This document shows positions 49,566 through 59,546 of a stretch of DNA of 64,000 bases, piece after piece; the first letter of the stretch is position 1; the number at the start of each line of letters is the position of its first letter. Both the position numbers and the translations under genes were made by a program. Origin of the DNA: Burkholderiales bacterium (lineage in GTDB: Bacteria > Pseudomonadota > Gammaproteobacteria > Burkholderiales > Usitatibacteraceae); the NCBI GenBank assembly GCA_019634955.1, contig JAHCAK010000010.1, positions 38,101 to 102,100 of the forward strand, given 5' to 3'. The notes under the pieces were generated by a model that worked only from the letters and a program-made list of their open reading frames with translations, ran no database searches and had not been told where the DNA came from.

Positions 49566-50062
49566 CCGGCGGCGGCTGGCGCCGCAGGGCGGCGGTCGCC
49601 CTCGCGGCGGCCGTGCTCGTGGCGGCCGCGGCCGCGCTGGCCGGCCCCGCCGTGGGTCTCTTCTCCGGCTCCCGTCCCGCCTCCCTCGGCTTCGCCGGCG
49701 GGCGCTTCGCGCCGGGCGACTGGCGGCCCAACTGGGTGTCCTCGACCGCCGCGCGCGACGACGCGGGGCACTACGTCGCGCCGCTCGCCTTCGCGGGGGA
49801 CCCGTCGGCCGCCTGGGCCGCGCTCGAGGCGGCGCTCGCCGCGATGCCGCGCGCCTCCGTCGTCACGCGCACGCCCGCCTACCTGCACGTGGAGTTCGCG
49901 AGCAAGGGCCTGGGATTCGTCGACGACGCCGAGTTCGCGCTGGATGGCGCGGCGGGCGTGATCCACGTGAAGAGCGCGGCGCGCCTGGGCATCCGCGACT
50001 TCTCCGTCAACCGCGACCGCGTGGAAGCGATCCGCGCCGCGCTCGCCGGGCGCCCTGCCTGA
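49562..50062 (+). CDS. DUF1499 family membrane-anchored protein
   Basis: A 166-residue protein with one N-terminal membrane helix (about 8-30, AAVALAAAVLVAAAAALAGP) and a DUF1499 domain: RPNWVSSTAARDDAGHYVAPL, RASVVTRTPAYLHVEFASKGLGFVDDAEFALD, VIHVKSAARLGIRDFSVNRDRVEAIR. Function of DUF1499 is unknown; it is often found next to redox genes. GTG 49562 overlaps the quinone oxidoreductase stop (GTGA), so it is translationally coupled to it. Confidence 0.88.
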   Translation: MTGGGWRRRAAVALAAAVLVAAAAALAGPAVGLFSGSRPASLGFAGGRFAPGDWRPNWVSSTAARDDAGHYVAPLAFAGDPSAAWAALEAALAAMPRASVVTRTPAYLHVEFASKGLGFVDDAEFALDGAAGVIHVKSAARLGIRDFSVNRDRVEAIRAALAGRPA

Positions 50063-50174
50063 ACGCGGGCGCGGCGTCGGACACCGCGACCCACACCGTG
50101 TAAGATTCGGGCTCTCGCAGCGGGCGGAGGGGAAGCCGCGCCGCGGCCGACGGGGAAGTGCCAAGGGAGAGCCC

Positions 50175-52790
50175 ATGAAGAGCCAATTCTGGAAGGCCGA
50201 CTGGTTCCTCGGCGTGGTGATCGCCGTCGCCATGCTCGCCTTCAACGCCACGTCGAACGTGATACCGGGCCTGGAGCGCTGGGCCTACGACCTGGGCGTC
50301 AAGGCCACGGCCAAGAACCCGAGCGACAAGATCGCCGTGGTCGCCATCGACGAGCAGTCGATCGCCAACATCGGCCGCTGGCCGTGGCCGCGGGAGGTGC
50401 ACGGCAAGCTGATCGAGGAGCTCGCCGCCGCGAAGGCGAAGGTCATCGGCAACACCGTCTTCTTCTTCGAGCCCCAGATCGACCCGGGCCTCGCCTACGT
50501 CCAGAAGATGCTAGACATCTACGACCGCGCGTACCCGCAGGGCGCCCAGCAGGAAGCCCCCGGCGTCGGCGTGTTCGGCGCCGCGACCCCGGCCGCCCAG
50601 GTGGCCCATCCGCCGGGAGAGGTGGCCGAGATCGGCAAGCTCCTTCGCGAGGCCTCGGTCGCGCTCAACAACGACGTGCTGCTGGCCGCCAGCGTGAAGA
50701 AGGCCGGCAACGTGGTCGTGCCGCTGGTGTTCGACGAGATGATGGGCGTGCCGCCGCCCGGCAAGCCCGACAAGCCCCTGCCGGAGTACGTCGCCAAGTA
50801 CGCGATCAGCGGCGGCGCAGGCCCCGCCGGCTCGCTCCTCTACGGCGTCTCCCTCATCGCGCCCATCGAGCAGATCGGCGCCCACGTGGCGGGCATGGGC
50901 CATCTCAACGCCTCGCCCGACCCGGCCGACGGCGCCATCCGCGCCGAGCCGCTGGTGATCGACTACTACGGGCAGCAGTTCCCGTCGCTCGCGGTGATGA
51001 TCGCGGCGAGAAGCCTCAACCTCGGGCCCAAGGACATCAAGGTGAACGCGGGCGAGAGCGTGGCCCTGGGCAACAAGGTCGTGCGCACCGACGAGCAGGG
51101 CCGCATGTTCACCTACTACTACAAGGACCGCGATGGCCGCCCCGCCTTCGCCGTCGACTCTTTCTTCGACGTCTTCACGGGCAAGATCCCGGCCTCGAAG
51201 TACGCCGACAAGATCGTCCTCATCGGCGCGGTGGCCGCCGGCATCGGCACGAACCAGGTGACGCCGATCTCGGCGCAGATGAACCCGGTCACCACGCTCG
51301 CCCACTCCGTGTCGTCGCTGCTGCAGGAGCACTTCTTCGTCGCGCCGACCTGGGGCACCTGGGCCACGCTCGCGGTGTACGCGCTCGTCGCGCTCTACCT
51401 CATCGTGCTGCTGCCGCGCCTGGGGGCGGGCATGGGCGCGGCGCTCACGGCGCTGCTCTTCATCGCGCTGTTCGGCGCGCACCTGGGGCTCATGACGGGC
51501 GCCGGCCTGTGGCTGCAGCTCATGCTGCCCGCGACCCTGCTCGTGGTCGGCCACCTGCTCCTCACCACCAAGCGCTTCCTCGTCACCGAGCGCGGCAAGG
51601 AGAAGGCGGACATCGAGGGCGCGGAGTCCAACCGCATGCTGGGCCTCGCCTTCCAGCAGCAGGGCCAGCTCGACATGGCCTTCGACAAGTTCCGCAAGTG
51701 CCCCTACGACGAGCAGGTGGGCGAGAACCTCTACTCGCTCGCGCTCGACTTCGAGCGCCGCCGGCAGTTCAACAAGGCCGAGTCGGTGTTCGGCTACATC
51801 CACAAGCTCGACCCCAAGTTCAAGGACGTGGCCGAGCGCATGCAGCGCGCCAAGGCGATGAGCGAGACCATCATCCTGGGCGGCTCGTCGGCCGCGCGGT
51901 CCAACGCGGCGACGATGGTGATCCAGGGCGGCGGCGCGGAGAAGCCGATGCTCGGCCGCTACCAGGTGGAGAAGGAGCTGGGCAAGGGCGCCATGGGCGT
52001 GGTCTACCTCGGCAAGGACCCCAAGATCGGCCGCACGGTGGCCATCAAGACGATGGCGCTGTCGGCGGAGTTCGAGGGCGACGAGCTGCAGGAGGCCAAG
52101 GAGCGCTTCTTCCGCGAGGCGGAGACGGCCGGCCGCCTCACGCACCCCAACATCGTCACCATCTACGACGCGGGCGAGGAGCACGACCTCGCCTACATCG
52201 CCATGGAGTTCCTGAAGGGCAAGGACCTCGTCCCCTTCACCAAGCAGCCGAACCTCCTGCCGCCGGACCGCGTGCTCTCCATCGTCGAGCGCGTGGCCGA
52301 CGCCCTGGGCTACGCGCACACCATGGGCGTGGTCCACCGCGACATCAAGCCCGCCAACATCATGTACGAGCCGGAAAGCGACACCGCCAAGGTGACGGAC
52401 TTCGGCATCGCGCGCATCACGGACTCCTCCAAGACCAAGACGGGCATGGTCCTCGGCACGCCGTCCTACATGTCGCCCGAGCAGCTCGCCGGCAAGAAGA
52501 TCGACGGCCGCTCCGACCTCTTCTCGCTGGGCGTGACGCTCTACCAGATGCTCTGCGGACGGCTCCCCTTCGAGGGCGAGTCGATGACGCAGCTCATGTT
52601 CGCCATCGCCTCCAACCCGCACCCGGCGATCCGCGAGATCAACCCGGCGCTGCCGCCCTGGGTCGACGCCATCATCGACCGCGCGCTCGCCAAGGACTTC
52701 AACCAGCGCTACCAGACGGGCCAGGAGTTCGCCGAGGCGATCCGCCGCGCCCGCAAGGGCGGCGCCGCAGGGGTCGATGTCTCTCTCTGA
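50175..52790 (+). CDS. CHASE2-domain serine/threonine protein kinase
   Basis: An 871-residue membrane kinase. Order: N-terminal membrane helix (about 10-28), periplasmic CHASE2 sensor (about 35-385, starting WAYDLGVKATAKNPSDKIAVVAIDEQSI), three membrane helices (about 392-470), a TPR-like segment (about 485-560) and an eukaryotic-type kinase domain (about 594-860) with GKGAMGVVYLG, the ATP lysine in VAIKTM, catalytic HRDIKPANIMY, DFGIARI and GTPSYMSPEQLAGKK. All catalytic residues are present, so it should be active. The signal sensed is unknown. A DUF2889 gene overlaps its end by 14 bp, suggesting a dedicated partner. Confidence 0.93.
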   Translation: MKSQFWKADWFLGVVIAVAMLAFNATSNVIPGLERWAYDLGVKATAKNPSDKIAVVAIDEQSIANIGRWPWPREVHGKLIEELAAAKAKVIGNTVFFFEPQIDPGLAYVQKMLDIYDRAYPQGAQQEAPGVGVFGAATPAAQVAHPPGEVAEIGKLLREASVALNNDVLLAASVKKAGNVVVPLVFDEMMGVPPPGKPDKPLPEYVAKYAISGGAGPAGSLLYGVSLIAPIEQIGAHVAGMGHLNASPDPADGAIRAEPLVIDYYGQQFPSLAVMIAARSLNLGPKDIKVNAGESVALGNKVVRTDEQGRMFTYYYKDRDGRPAFAVDSFFDVFTGKIPASKYADKIVLIGAVAAGIGTNQVTPISAQMNPVTTLAHSVSSLLQEHFFVAPTWGTWATLAVYALVALYLIVLLPRLGAGMGAALTALLFIALFGAHLGLMTGAGLWLQLMLPATLLVVGHLLLTTKRFLVTERGKEKADIEGAESNRMLGLAFQQQGQLDMAFDKFRKCPYDEQVGENLYSLALDFERRRQFNKAESVFGYIHKLDPKFKDVAERMQRAKAMSETIILGGSSAARSNAATMVIQGGGAEKPMLGRYQVEKELGKGAMGVVYLGKDPKIGRTVAIKTMALSAEFEGDELQEAKERFFREAETAGRLTHPNIVTIYDAGEEHDLAYIAMEFLKGKDLVPFTKQPNLLPPDRVLSIVERVADALGYAHTMGVVHRDIKPANIMYEPESDTAKVTDFGIARITDSSKTKTGMVLGTPSYMSPEQLAGKKIDGRSDLFSLGVTLYQMLCGRLPFEGESMTQLMFAIASNPHPAIREINPALPPWVDAIIDRALAKDFNQRYQTGQEFAEAIRRARKGGAAGVDVSL

Positions 52791-53346
52791 GCCGACGGCA
52801 AGCCGCCTGCCGCTGCACCGCCGCACGATCGAGATCGTCGGCTACCGGCGCGACGACGGGCTCTACGACATCGAGGGCCGCCTGCTGGACCGGAAGGACG
52901 TCGACTTCACCGTCGGCGGCCGCGTGAAGCCGCCGGGCGAGGCGATCCACGACATGTGGCTGCGCATCACCGTCGACCGGGACCTGCGCATCGTGGACGC
53001 CGCGGCCTCGACGGACGCGATGCCCTACCCGGGCTCGTGCGACGGCATCACGCCGGACTACGCGAAGCTCGTGGGGCTGTCCATCGGGCCCGGCTACCTG
53101 CGCCACGTGAAGGAGCGCCTCGGCGGCGTCCACGGCTGCACCCACCTCACGGAGCTGGCGGCATCGCTTGCCACGGCCGCGTTCCAGACCTTCGCGGGGC
53201 AGGGCCTCATGCCGTCGGAGCGCAAGCCCCCTCAGCTCGACCGCTGCCACGCGCTGGATTCCCGCGGCGAGACGGTGGCCCGCTTCTACCCGAAGTGGTA
53301 CCGGGGCGCCGCGCCCGTCTCCGACGGCCCCACCGAGAACCACTGA
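52777..53346 (+). CDS. DUF2889 family protein
   Basis: A 189-residue cytoplasmic protein of the DUF2889 family: LPLHRRTIEIVGYRRDDGLYDIEGRLLDRK (10-40, shown across two halves), AIHDMWLRITVDRDLRIVDA, a conserved MPYPGSCDGI, and GGVHGCTHLTEL with a C-x-H pair. Function unknown; in some genomes it neighbours aromatic-catabolism or benzoyl-CoA genes. The ATG lies inside the kinase reading frame (14-bp overlap), an arrangement that implies coupled translation and, possibly, a substrate relation to the kinase. Confidence 0.85.
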   Translation: MSLSEPTASRLPLHRRTIEIVGYRRDDGLYDIEGRLLDRKDVDFTVGGRVKPPGEAIHDMWLRITVDRDLRIVDAAASTDAMPYPGSCDGITPDYAKLVGLSIGPGYLRHVKERLGGVHGCTHLTELAASLATAAFQTFAGQGLMPSERKPPQLDRCHALDSRGETVARFYPKWYRGAAPVSDGPTENH

Positions 53347-53368
53347 GCGCCGGGAATGTGGCGGGCGG

Positions 53369-53382
53369 CTGACCGGGGTCAA
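53369..53382 (+). promoter_or_regulatory. FNR-type box upstream of sucC
   Basis: CTGAC-cggg-GTCAA, one mismatch from a perfect TTGAC-N4-GTCAA dyad. A -10-like tagaat (53407-53412) begins 31.5 bp from the centre, the same geometry as at tctC. It lies 62 bp before the sucC start. Confidence 0.6.
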
Positions 53383-53444
53383 GGCCGGCCCCCGGCGCCC
53401 GGCTGCTAGAATGGCCGGGCTCCCCAATCCGCCCCCACACGACG

Positions 53445-54608
<1,164 letters not shown>

Positions 54609-54629
54609 ACGGACAAGGAACCCTCCAAC

Positions 54630-55504
<875 letters not shown>

Positions 55505-55512
55505 ATCTCGTC

Positions 55513-55548
55513 CGCCTCCCCCGGGGAGGCGGGGTGGGGGTGAGGGTC
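55513..55548. repeat. short palindromic interspersed-repeat fragment
   Basis: cgcctcccccggggaggcg is a perfect palindrome directly after sucD and is followed by gggtgggggtgaggg. It resembles the fragment after metK. It may act as the sucCD terminator and leaves almost no room for the next gene's promoter. Confidence 0.5.
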
Positions 55549-56583
55549 ATGTCCCAGCCCTTCCTGCAGATGCTGGCCCCCGAGGCGCGCGAGCTCCTGC
55601 TCGCGGCAGCCCGCCCCGTGTCTTTCGTGAAGGGCGCGACCCTCGTGCGCCACGGCGAGCCGGCCCGCGGCGCGTTCGTCCTGCGCGAAGGCGCCGCCGA
55701 GGCGCGCGTGCCCGCGCCGGGCGGCGACTGCTTCGTGGTGGCGCGTCTGGCCGCCGGCGACGTCTTCGGCGAGATGGCCCTCGTCGAGTCCGGCACCTGC
55801 ACGGCCACCGTCGAGGCCACGGCCCACGTCGACGGCTGGTTCCTGGCCCAGGAGGATTTCCGCGCCGTCGTCGTCCAGCGCGGCGCGGCCGCCCGGGAGC
55901 TGCAGCACGCCGTGACGGTCGTTCTCGCCGGGAGGCTTCGCGCGGTCAACGAACGGCTGGCCACCCTCGCCTCGCCGGAAGACCGCCCGGCGCGCGCCGC
56001 GGCGCCAGCCCCGATGGCGGGCGTGGCCCGCCTGCGCCGCGCCCCGTTCGACCTCCCGGCCTTCCTGCCGCGCCTCGCCTTCTTCGACCGCTTCCCGGCC
56101 GCGGAGGCCGACGAGGTGCTCGCGTGCGCGACGGTGCTCGAGGCGCCCCGCGGCGCGCTGCTGCACGCGCCCGGCGGCGAGGCGAACGCCGTCCTCGTCG
56201 TGGCGCGCGGCGCGGTGGAGGTGCTGCGGCCCGTCGACGGCCACGAGCGGCGCGTGGCGGTGCTGGGCCCGGGCAAGCCCCTCGGGCAGTTGGGCGTGCT
56301 GCTCGGGCAGCCGCACGGGAGCTGGGCCTTCGCGCGGGAGGGGTCGACCCTCCTCCAAATTCCCGCCGGCGCCTTTCGCGAGCTCTATTTCGGCGACACC
56401 CCGGCCGGATCGCGCCTGCGGTCGGCCGTGCAGCGCAGCCTGCTCGAGTCGCTGGGCCGCACCAACCGCGCACTCACGCGGCTGGCCGCCCACGCGCGGC
56501 TGGCGGCGCAGGCCCGCGAGGCGAGCACCTTCGAGCAGGCAGGCGCCGCGCAGCTTTGGGCCGAGTCGGCCGCGGGCGCCTGA
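55549..56583 (+). CDS. protein with two cyclic-nucleotide-binding-type domains, no HTH
   Basis: A 344-residue protein with two cNMP-binding-like beta-rolls: the first at about 10-125 (FVKGATLVRHGEPARGAFVLREG, LAAGDVFGEMALVESGTCTATVEA, the phosphate-cassette-like FGEMAL) and the second at about 175-285 (LEAPRGALLHAPGGEANAVLVV, LGQLGVLLGQPHGSWAFA). A linker rich in Pro/Ala joins them. The C-terminal helical part (about 290-344) has no helix-turn-helix, so it is not a transcription factor of usual kind. It may bind a nucleotide to control a partner such as the kinase. ATG 55549 with GAGG upstream. Confidence 0.8.
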   Translation: MSQPFLQMLAPEARELLLAAARPVSFVKGATLVRHGEPARGAFVLREGAAEARVPAPGGDCFVVARLAAGDVFGEMALVESGTCTATVEATAHVDGWFLAQEDFRAVVVQRGAAARELQHAVTVVLAGRLRAVNERLATLASPEDRPARAAAPAPMAGVARLRRAPFDLPAFLPRLAFFDRFPAAEADEVLACATVLEAPRGALLHAPGGEANAVLVVARGAVEVLRPVDGHERRVAVLGPGKPLGQLGVLLGQPHGSWAFAREGSTLLQIPAGAFRELYFGDTPAGSRLRSAVQRSLLESLGRTNRALTRLAAHARLAAQAREASTFEQAGAAQLWAESAAGA

Positions 56584-56584
56584 G

Positions 56585-57508
56585 TCAGTCGAGGTAGCGA
56601 AGCGTCACGGCCGGCCCGCCGCCGCGGATCGTCGCGTGCAGGAGCGAGTACTCCGGCACCTCCACCCAGGAGGCCACGTCCCGCGTGAGCGGTTCCGACG
56701 CCACGAGGATCGACCGCGCGGCCTGCGCGCCGCCCGTCATCCTCCACTCGCCGTCGTGCAGGCCGTAGCCGTGGCCCAGCGTGTACCAGAGGCTCAGGAA
56801 ATTGAGGTTCGCCTCGTGCACGCGCGCGGGGTCCGCCGTGGCGTAGCGGCCGAAGTCGAAGCAGTAGCGCACGGCGGCGACCTGCGTGCCGTCGGCGAGG
56901 AAGAGGTTCACGGAGGACGAGGTGTCGATGCCCAGCGCCGCGCGCTCCTCGCGGATGATCGCGAGCGCCCGCGCCACGGCCTCCACCAGCTCGCCGCCGG
57001 CCGGCGCCGCGAAGGGGTCGGCGAGCCCGGAGAGCACCAGCGCGTAGATCCACTCGCTGTCGGTCGTGCCGCGCACGTGGCGCGCGATCTCCGCGGGCAC
57101 GTGGGCCGCGAGCCGGGGCTTGAGCTCCGCGAAGCGCGCGAGGTCGCCGTTGTGGGCCATGGCGAGCGCCGCGCCCGGGAACTGGAAGGGGTGGACATTG
57201 GCGAGCGAGATGTCCACCGCCGTCGAGTAGGCCACGCCGCGCACGTGGGCCAGCACCGCCTCGGCCTCCACCTTCTCCGCGAGGCCCTTGAGGTTGCGGT
57301 CGAAGACCGGCAGCTCCGTGGAGGCATAGGCCCAGGGCTTCCCGGGCTCGCGCGAGCGCCGGTCCCAGGCGCGCATGCCGAAGCCCGCGAGGTTCAGCAT
57401 GTGCAGCATCTTGGGCATGGTGGCCTGCCGCACCAGCGCCGAATCGGGCTGGTAGAGCAGGTCGTCCAGCAGGACGGGCTCGCCGAGGTAAAGGAGGGCG
57501 CGGCACAT
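56585..57508 (-). CDS. class II glutamine amidotransferase (EgtC/YafJ-like)
   Basis: A 307-residue Ntn-hydrolase-type amidotransferase. The catalytic cysteine is Cys2 (MCRALLYLGEP), exposed once Met1 is removed. LAHVRGVAYSTAVDISLANVHPFQF (the glutamine-binding arginine and N/H-rich loop) and AMAHNGDLARF are the class signatures. Family members include YafJ, EgtC (ergothioneine synthesis) and DUG3 (glutathione degradation); no ergothioneine genes are nearby, so a gamma-glutamyl amide hydrolase is the safest reading. ATG 57508 fits Cys2. Convergent with the two-cNMP-domain gene and divergent from fdhB. Confidence 0.88.
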   Translation of the reverse strand: MCRALLYLGEPVLLDDLLYQPDSALVRQATMPKMLHMLNLAGFGMRAWDRRSREPGKPWAYASTELPVFDRNLKGLAEKVEAEAVLAHVRGVAYSTAVDISLANVHPFQFPGAALAMAHNGDLARFAELKPRLAAHVPAEIARHVRGTTDSEWIYALVLSGLADPFAAPAGGELVEAVARALAIIREERAALGIDTSSSVNLFLADGTQVAAVRYCFDFGRYATADPARVHEANLNFLSLWYTLGHGYGLHDGEWRMTGGAQAARSILVASEPLTRDVASWVEVPEYSLLHATIRGGGPAVTLRYLD

Positions 57509-57547
57509 GGGGCGCATTCTGGCACAGGGGTCCGGGCCGCCCGCCGC

Positions 57548-57561
57548 TTGACTCGGGTCAA
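57548..57561 (+). promoter_or_regulatory. FNR-type box upstream of fdhB
   Basis: A perfect TTGAC-tcgg-GTCAA dyad between the amidotransferase gene and fdhB. A -10-like tagtct (57585-57590) begins 30.5 bp from its centre on the + strand, class II geometry for formate dehydrogenase transcription. Confidence 0.7.
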
Positions 57562-57686
57562 GCCCAAACCCGCCTCGCCTTCGGTAGTCTAATCGCCTGA
57601 TTTCCCAGCCCGCGCCCCGACCCGCGCGGGTCCGGGCCCCGGGGCCGCCAGCCAAGCCGGCCCTCGAGACGAACCCGAGAGGCCCC

Positions 57687-59369
57687 ATGAACGACCGCGT
57701 CGCCATTCCGCTCGCCAAGATCCGCAAGGCCCGCCCCACGCCCAAGGGCCGCGCCGTCGATGCCGCCGCCCGCGAGGAGATCGCCGCTTTCCTGGGCGAA
57801 GCCCCGCGTGCCCCGGAGTACCTCATCGAGAACCTGCACAAGGTGCAGGACCGCTTCGGGTGCCTGCCGGCCGCGCACCTCGCGGCGCTGGCCGAGGCGA
57901 TGAAGCTCTCGCAGGCGGAGGTCTTCGAGGTCGCGAGCTTCTACCACCACTTCGACATCGTGAAGGAAGGCGAGAGCGCGCCGCCCAGGGTCACCGTGCG
58001 CGTCTGCGAGACGCTCTCCTGCCGGATGGCGGGCTCGGATGTGCTGCTGGAGCGCGTGAAGGCGATGCTCGGCCCCGGCGTGCGCGTGATCCCGGCGCCG
58101 TGCATCGGGCGCTGCGCCGAGGCGCCGGCCGTCTGCGTGGGCCAGAACGCCTTCGGCGACGCGACCGCCGAGCGGATCGCCACCGTGGTGAAGGCGGGCG
58201 CCGTGCGCGCGCCGCAGACCTCGCACATCGGCTACGCCGATTACCGCAAGGCCGGCGGCTACGCGCTGTGGGCCGAGTGCCTCGCGGGCAGGCGCGATCT
58301 CGAGGGCGTCCTCAGGACCATGGAGGACGCGGGGCTTCGCGGCCTGGGCGGCGCGGGCTTCCCGACGGGCCGCAAGTGGCGGATCGTCCGCGCCGAGCCC
58401 GGCCCGCGCTACATGGCAGTGAACATCGACGAGGGCGAGCCGGGCACCTTCAAGGACCGCCATTACCTCGAGCGCGACCCGCACCGCTTCCTCGAGGGCG
58501 TGCTCGTGGCCGCCTGGGCGGTGGGCATCGAGCGGATCTGGATCTACCTGCGCGACGAATACCACGCCTGCCGCGAGGCGCTCGAGCGCGAGCTCGCGCT
58601 GCTGGCGGCCGACCCGCCGGGGCCGCTGCCCGCGATCGAGCTGCGCCGCGGCGCCGGCGCCTACATCTGCGGCGAGGAGTCGGCGATGATCGAGTCGATC
58701 GAGGGCAAGCGCGGCATGCCGCGGCTTCGCCCGCCGTACGTGGCGCAGGTGGGCGTCTTCGGCCGGCCCACGCTCGAGCACAACTTCGAGACGCTCTACT
58801 GGGTGCGCGAGATCCTCGAGAAGGGCGCGGGCTGGTTCGCCTCCCACGGGCGAAACGGCCGCAAGGGATTGCGGTCCTTTTCGGTGTCGGGCCGAGTGAA
58901 CCGCCCCGGCGTGCACCTCGCCCCGGCCGGCATCACCGTGAAGGAGCTCATCGCCGAGTACTGCGGCGGCATGCAGGAGGGCCACGAGCTCTACGCCTAC
59001 CTGCCGGGCGGCGCCTCGGGCGGGATACTCCCGGCCTCGATGGGCGACATTCCGCTCGACTTCGACACGCTGCAGCCGCACGGCTGCTTCATCGGCTCGG
59101 CGGCGGTCATCATCCTCTCGCAGCACGACCGCGCGCGCGATGCGGCGCTCAACATGATGCGCTTCTTCGAGGACGAGTCCTGCGGCCAGTGCACGCCCTG
59201 CCGCGCGGGCACCGCGAAGGCCGCGAAGCTGATGGAGGCGCCCAAGTGGGACGGGGCGCTGCTGGAGGAGCTCTCGCAGGCGATGGCGGACGCCTCCATC
59301 TGCGGGCTGGGGCAGGCGGCGCCCAATCCCATCCGGTGCGTGATCAAGCACTTCCCGCATGAGGTTTGA
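57687..59369 (+). CDS. fdhB: NAD-dependent formate dehydrogenase, fused gamma/beta (NuoE-NuoF-like) subunit
   Basis: A 560-residue cytoplasmic diaphorase-like subunit. The NuoE-like N-terminal part (about 25-165) holds the 2Fe-2S ligands C107, C112, C139 and C143. The NuoF-like part has GLRGLGGAGFPTGRKW (about 219-234, FMN/NADH), NIDEGEPGTFKDRH, RGAGAYICGEESAMIESIEG and the 4Fe-4S ligands ESCGQCTPCRAGT (about 492-504) plus a later cysteine (SICGLG). It takes electrons from the alpha subunit to reduce NAD. The two subunits are normally separate; here they are one chain. fdhA follows after repeat R4. Confidence 0.93.
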   Translation: MNDRVAIPLAKIRKARPTPKGRAVDAAAREEIAAFLGEAPRAPEYLIENLHKVQDRFGCLPAAHLAALAEAMKLSQAEVFEVASFYHHFDIVKEGESAPPRVTVRVCETLSCRMAGSDVLLERVKAMLGPGVRVIPAPCIGRCAEAPAVCVGQNAFGDATAERIATVVKAGAVRAPQTSHIGYADYRKAGGYALWAECLAGRRDLEGVLRTMEDAGLRGLGGAGFPTGRKWRIVRAEPGPRYMAVNIDEGEPGTFKDRHYLERDPHRFLEGVLVAAWAVGIERIWIYLRDEYHACREALERELALLAADPPGPLPAIELRRGAGAYICGEESAMIESIEGKRGMPRLRPPYVAQVGVFGRPTLEHNFETLYWVREILEKGAGWFASHGRNGRKGLRSFSVSGRVNRPGVHLAPAGITVKELIAEYCGGMQEGHELYAYLPGGASGGILPASMGDIPLDFDTLQPHGCFIGSAAVIILSQHDRARDAALNMMRFFEDESCGQCTPCRAGTAKAAKLMEAPKWDGALLEELSQAMADASICGLGQAAPNPIRCVIKHFPHEV

Positions 59370-59381
59370 GAGACAGGCGAT

Positions 59382-59531
59382 GGAACCGCAGATGAACGCA
59401 GATGAACGCAGATGGCTCGTGATTGATCTGAAGTCACCTCCGATCGCGTGCATCCCGGCAGGACAGCCCGGAATGGCGGCGGCCAATCCCCTCCATCCCA
59501 TCTGCGTTCATCCGCGTTCATCTGCGGTTCC
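59382..59531. repeat. intergenic inverted repeat R4 (cgcagatgaa units)
   Basis: Left arm 59382-59414 and right arm 59499-59531 are inverted copies (32 of 33 matching), each ggaac plus three ten-base cgcagatgaa-type units. The spacer (about 84 bp) is unique. It lies between the formate dehydrogenase subunits, 13 bp after fdhB and 15 bp before fdhA. Its arms match those of R2 almost base for base, showing one dispersed family. Confidence 0.93.
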
Positions 59532-59546
59532 CAAGGGGTGCCCGAA

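Noticed and set aside
59382..59531. Tandem cgcagatgaa units as a CRISPR-like array
   Set aside because: Units are contiguous without spacers and occur only as two inverted arms; no cas genes in the window.
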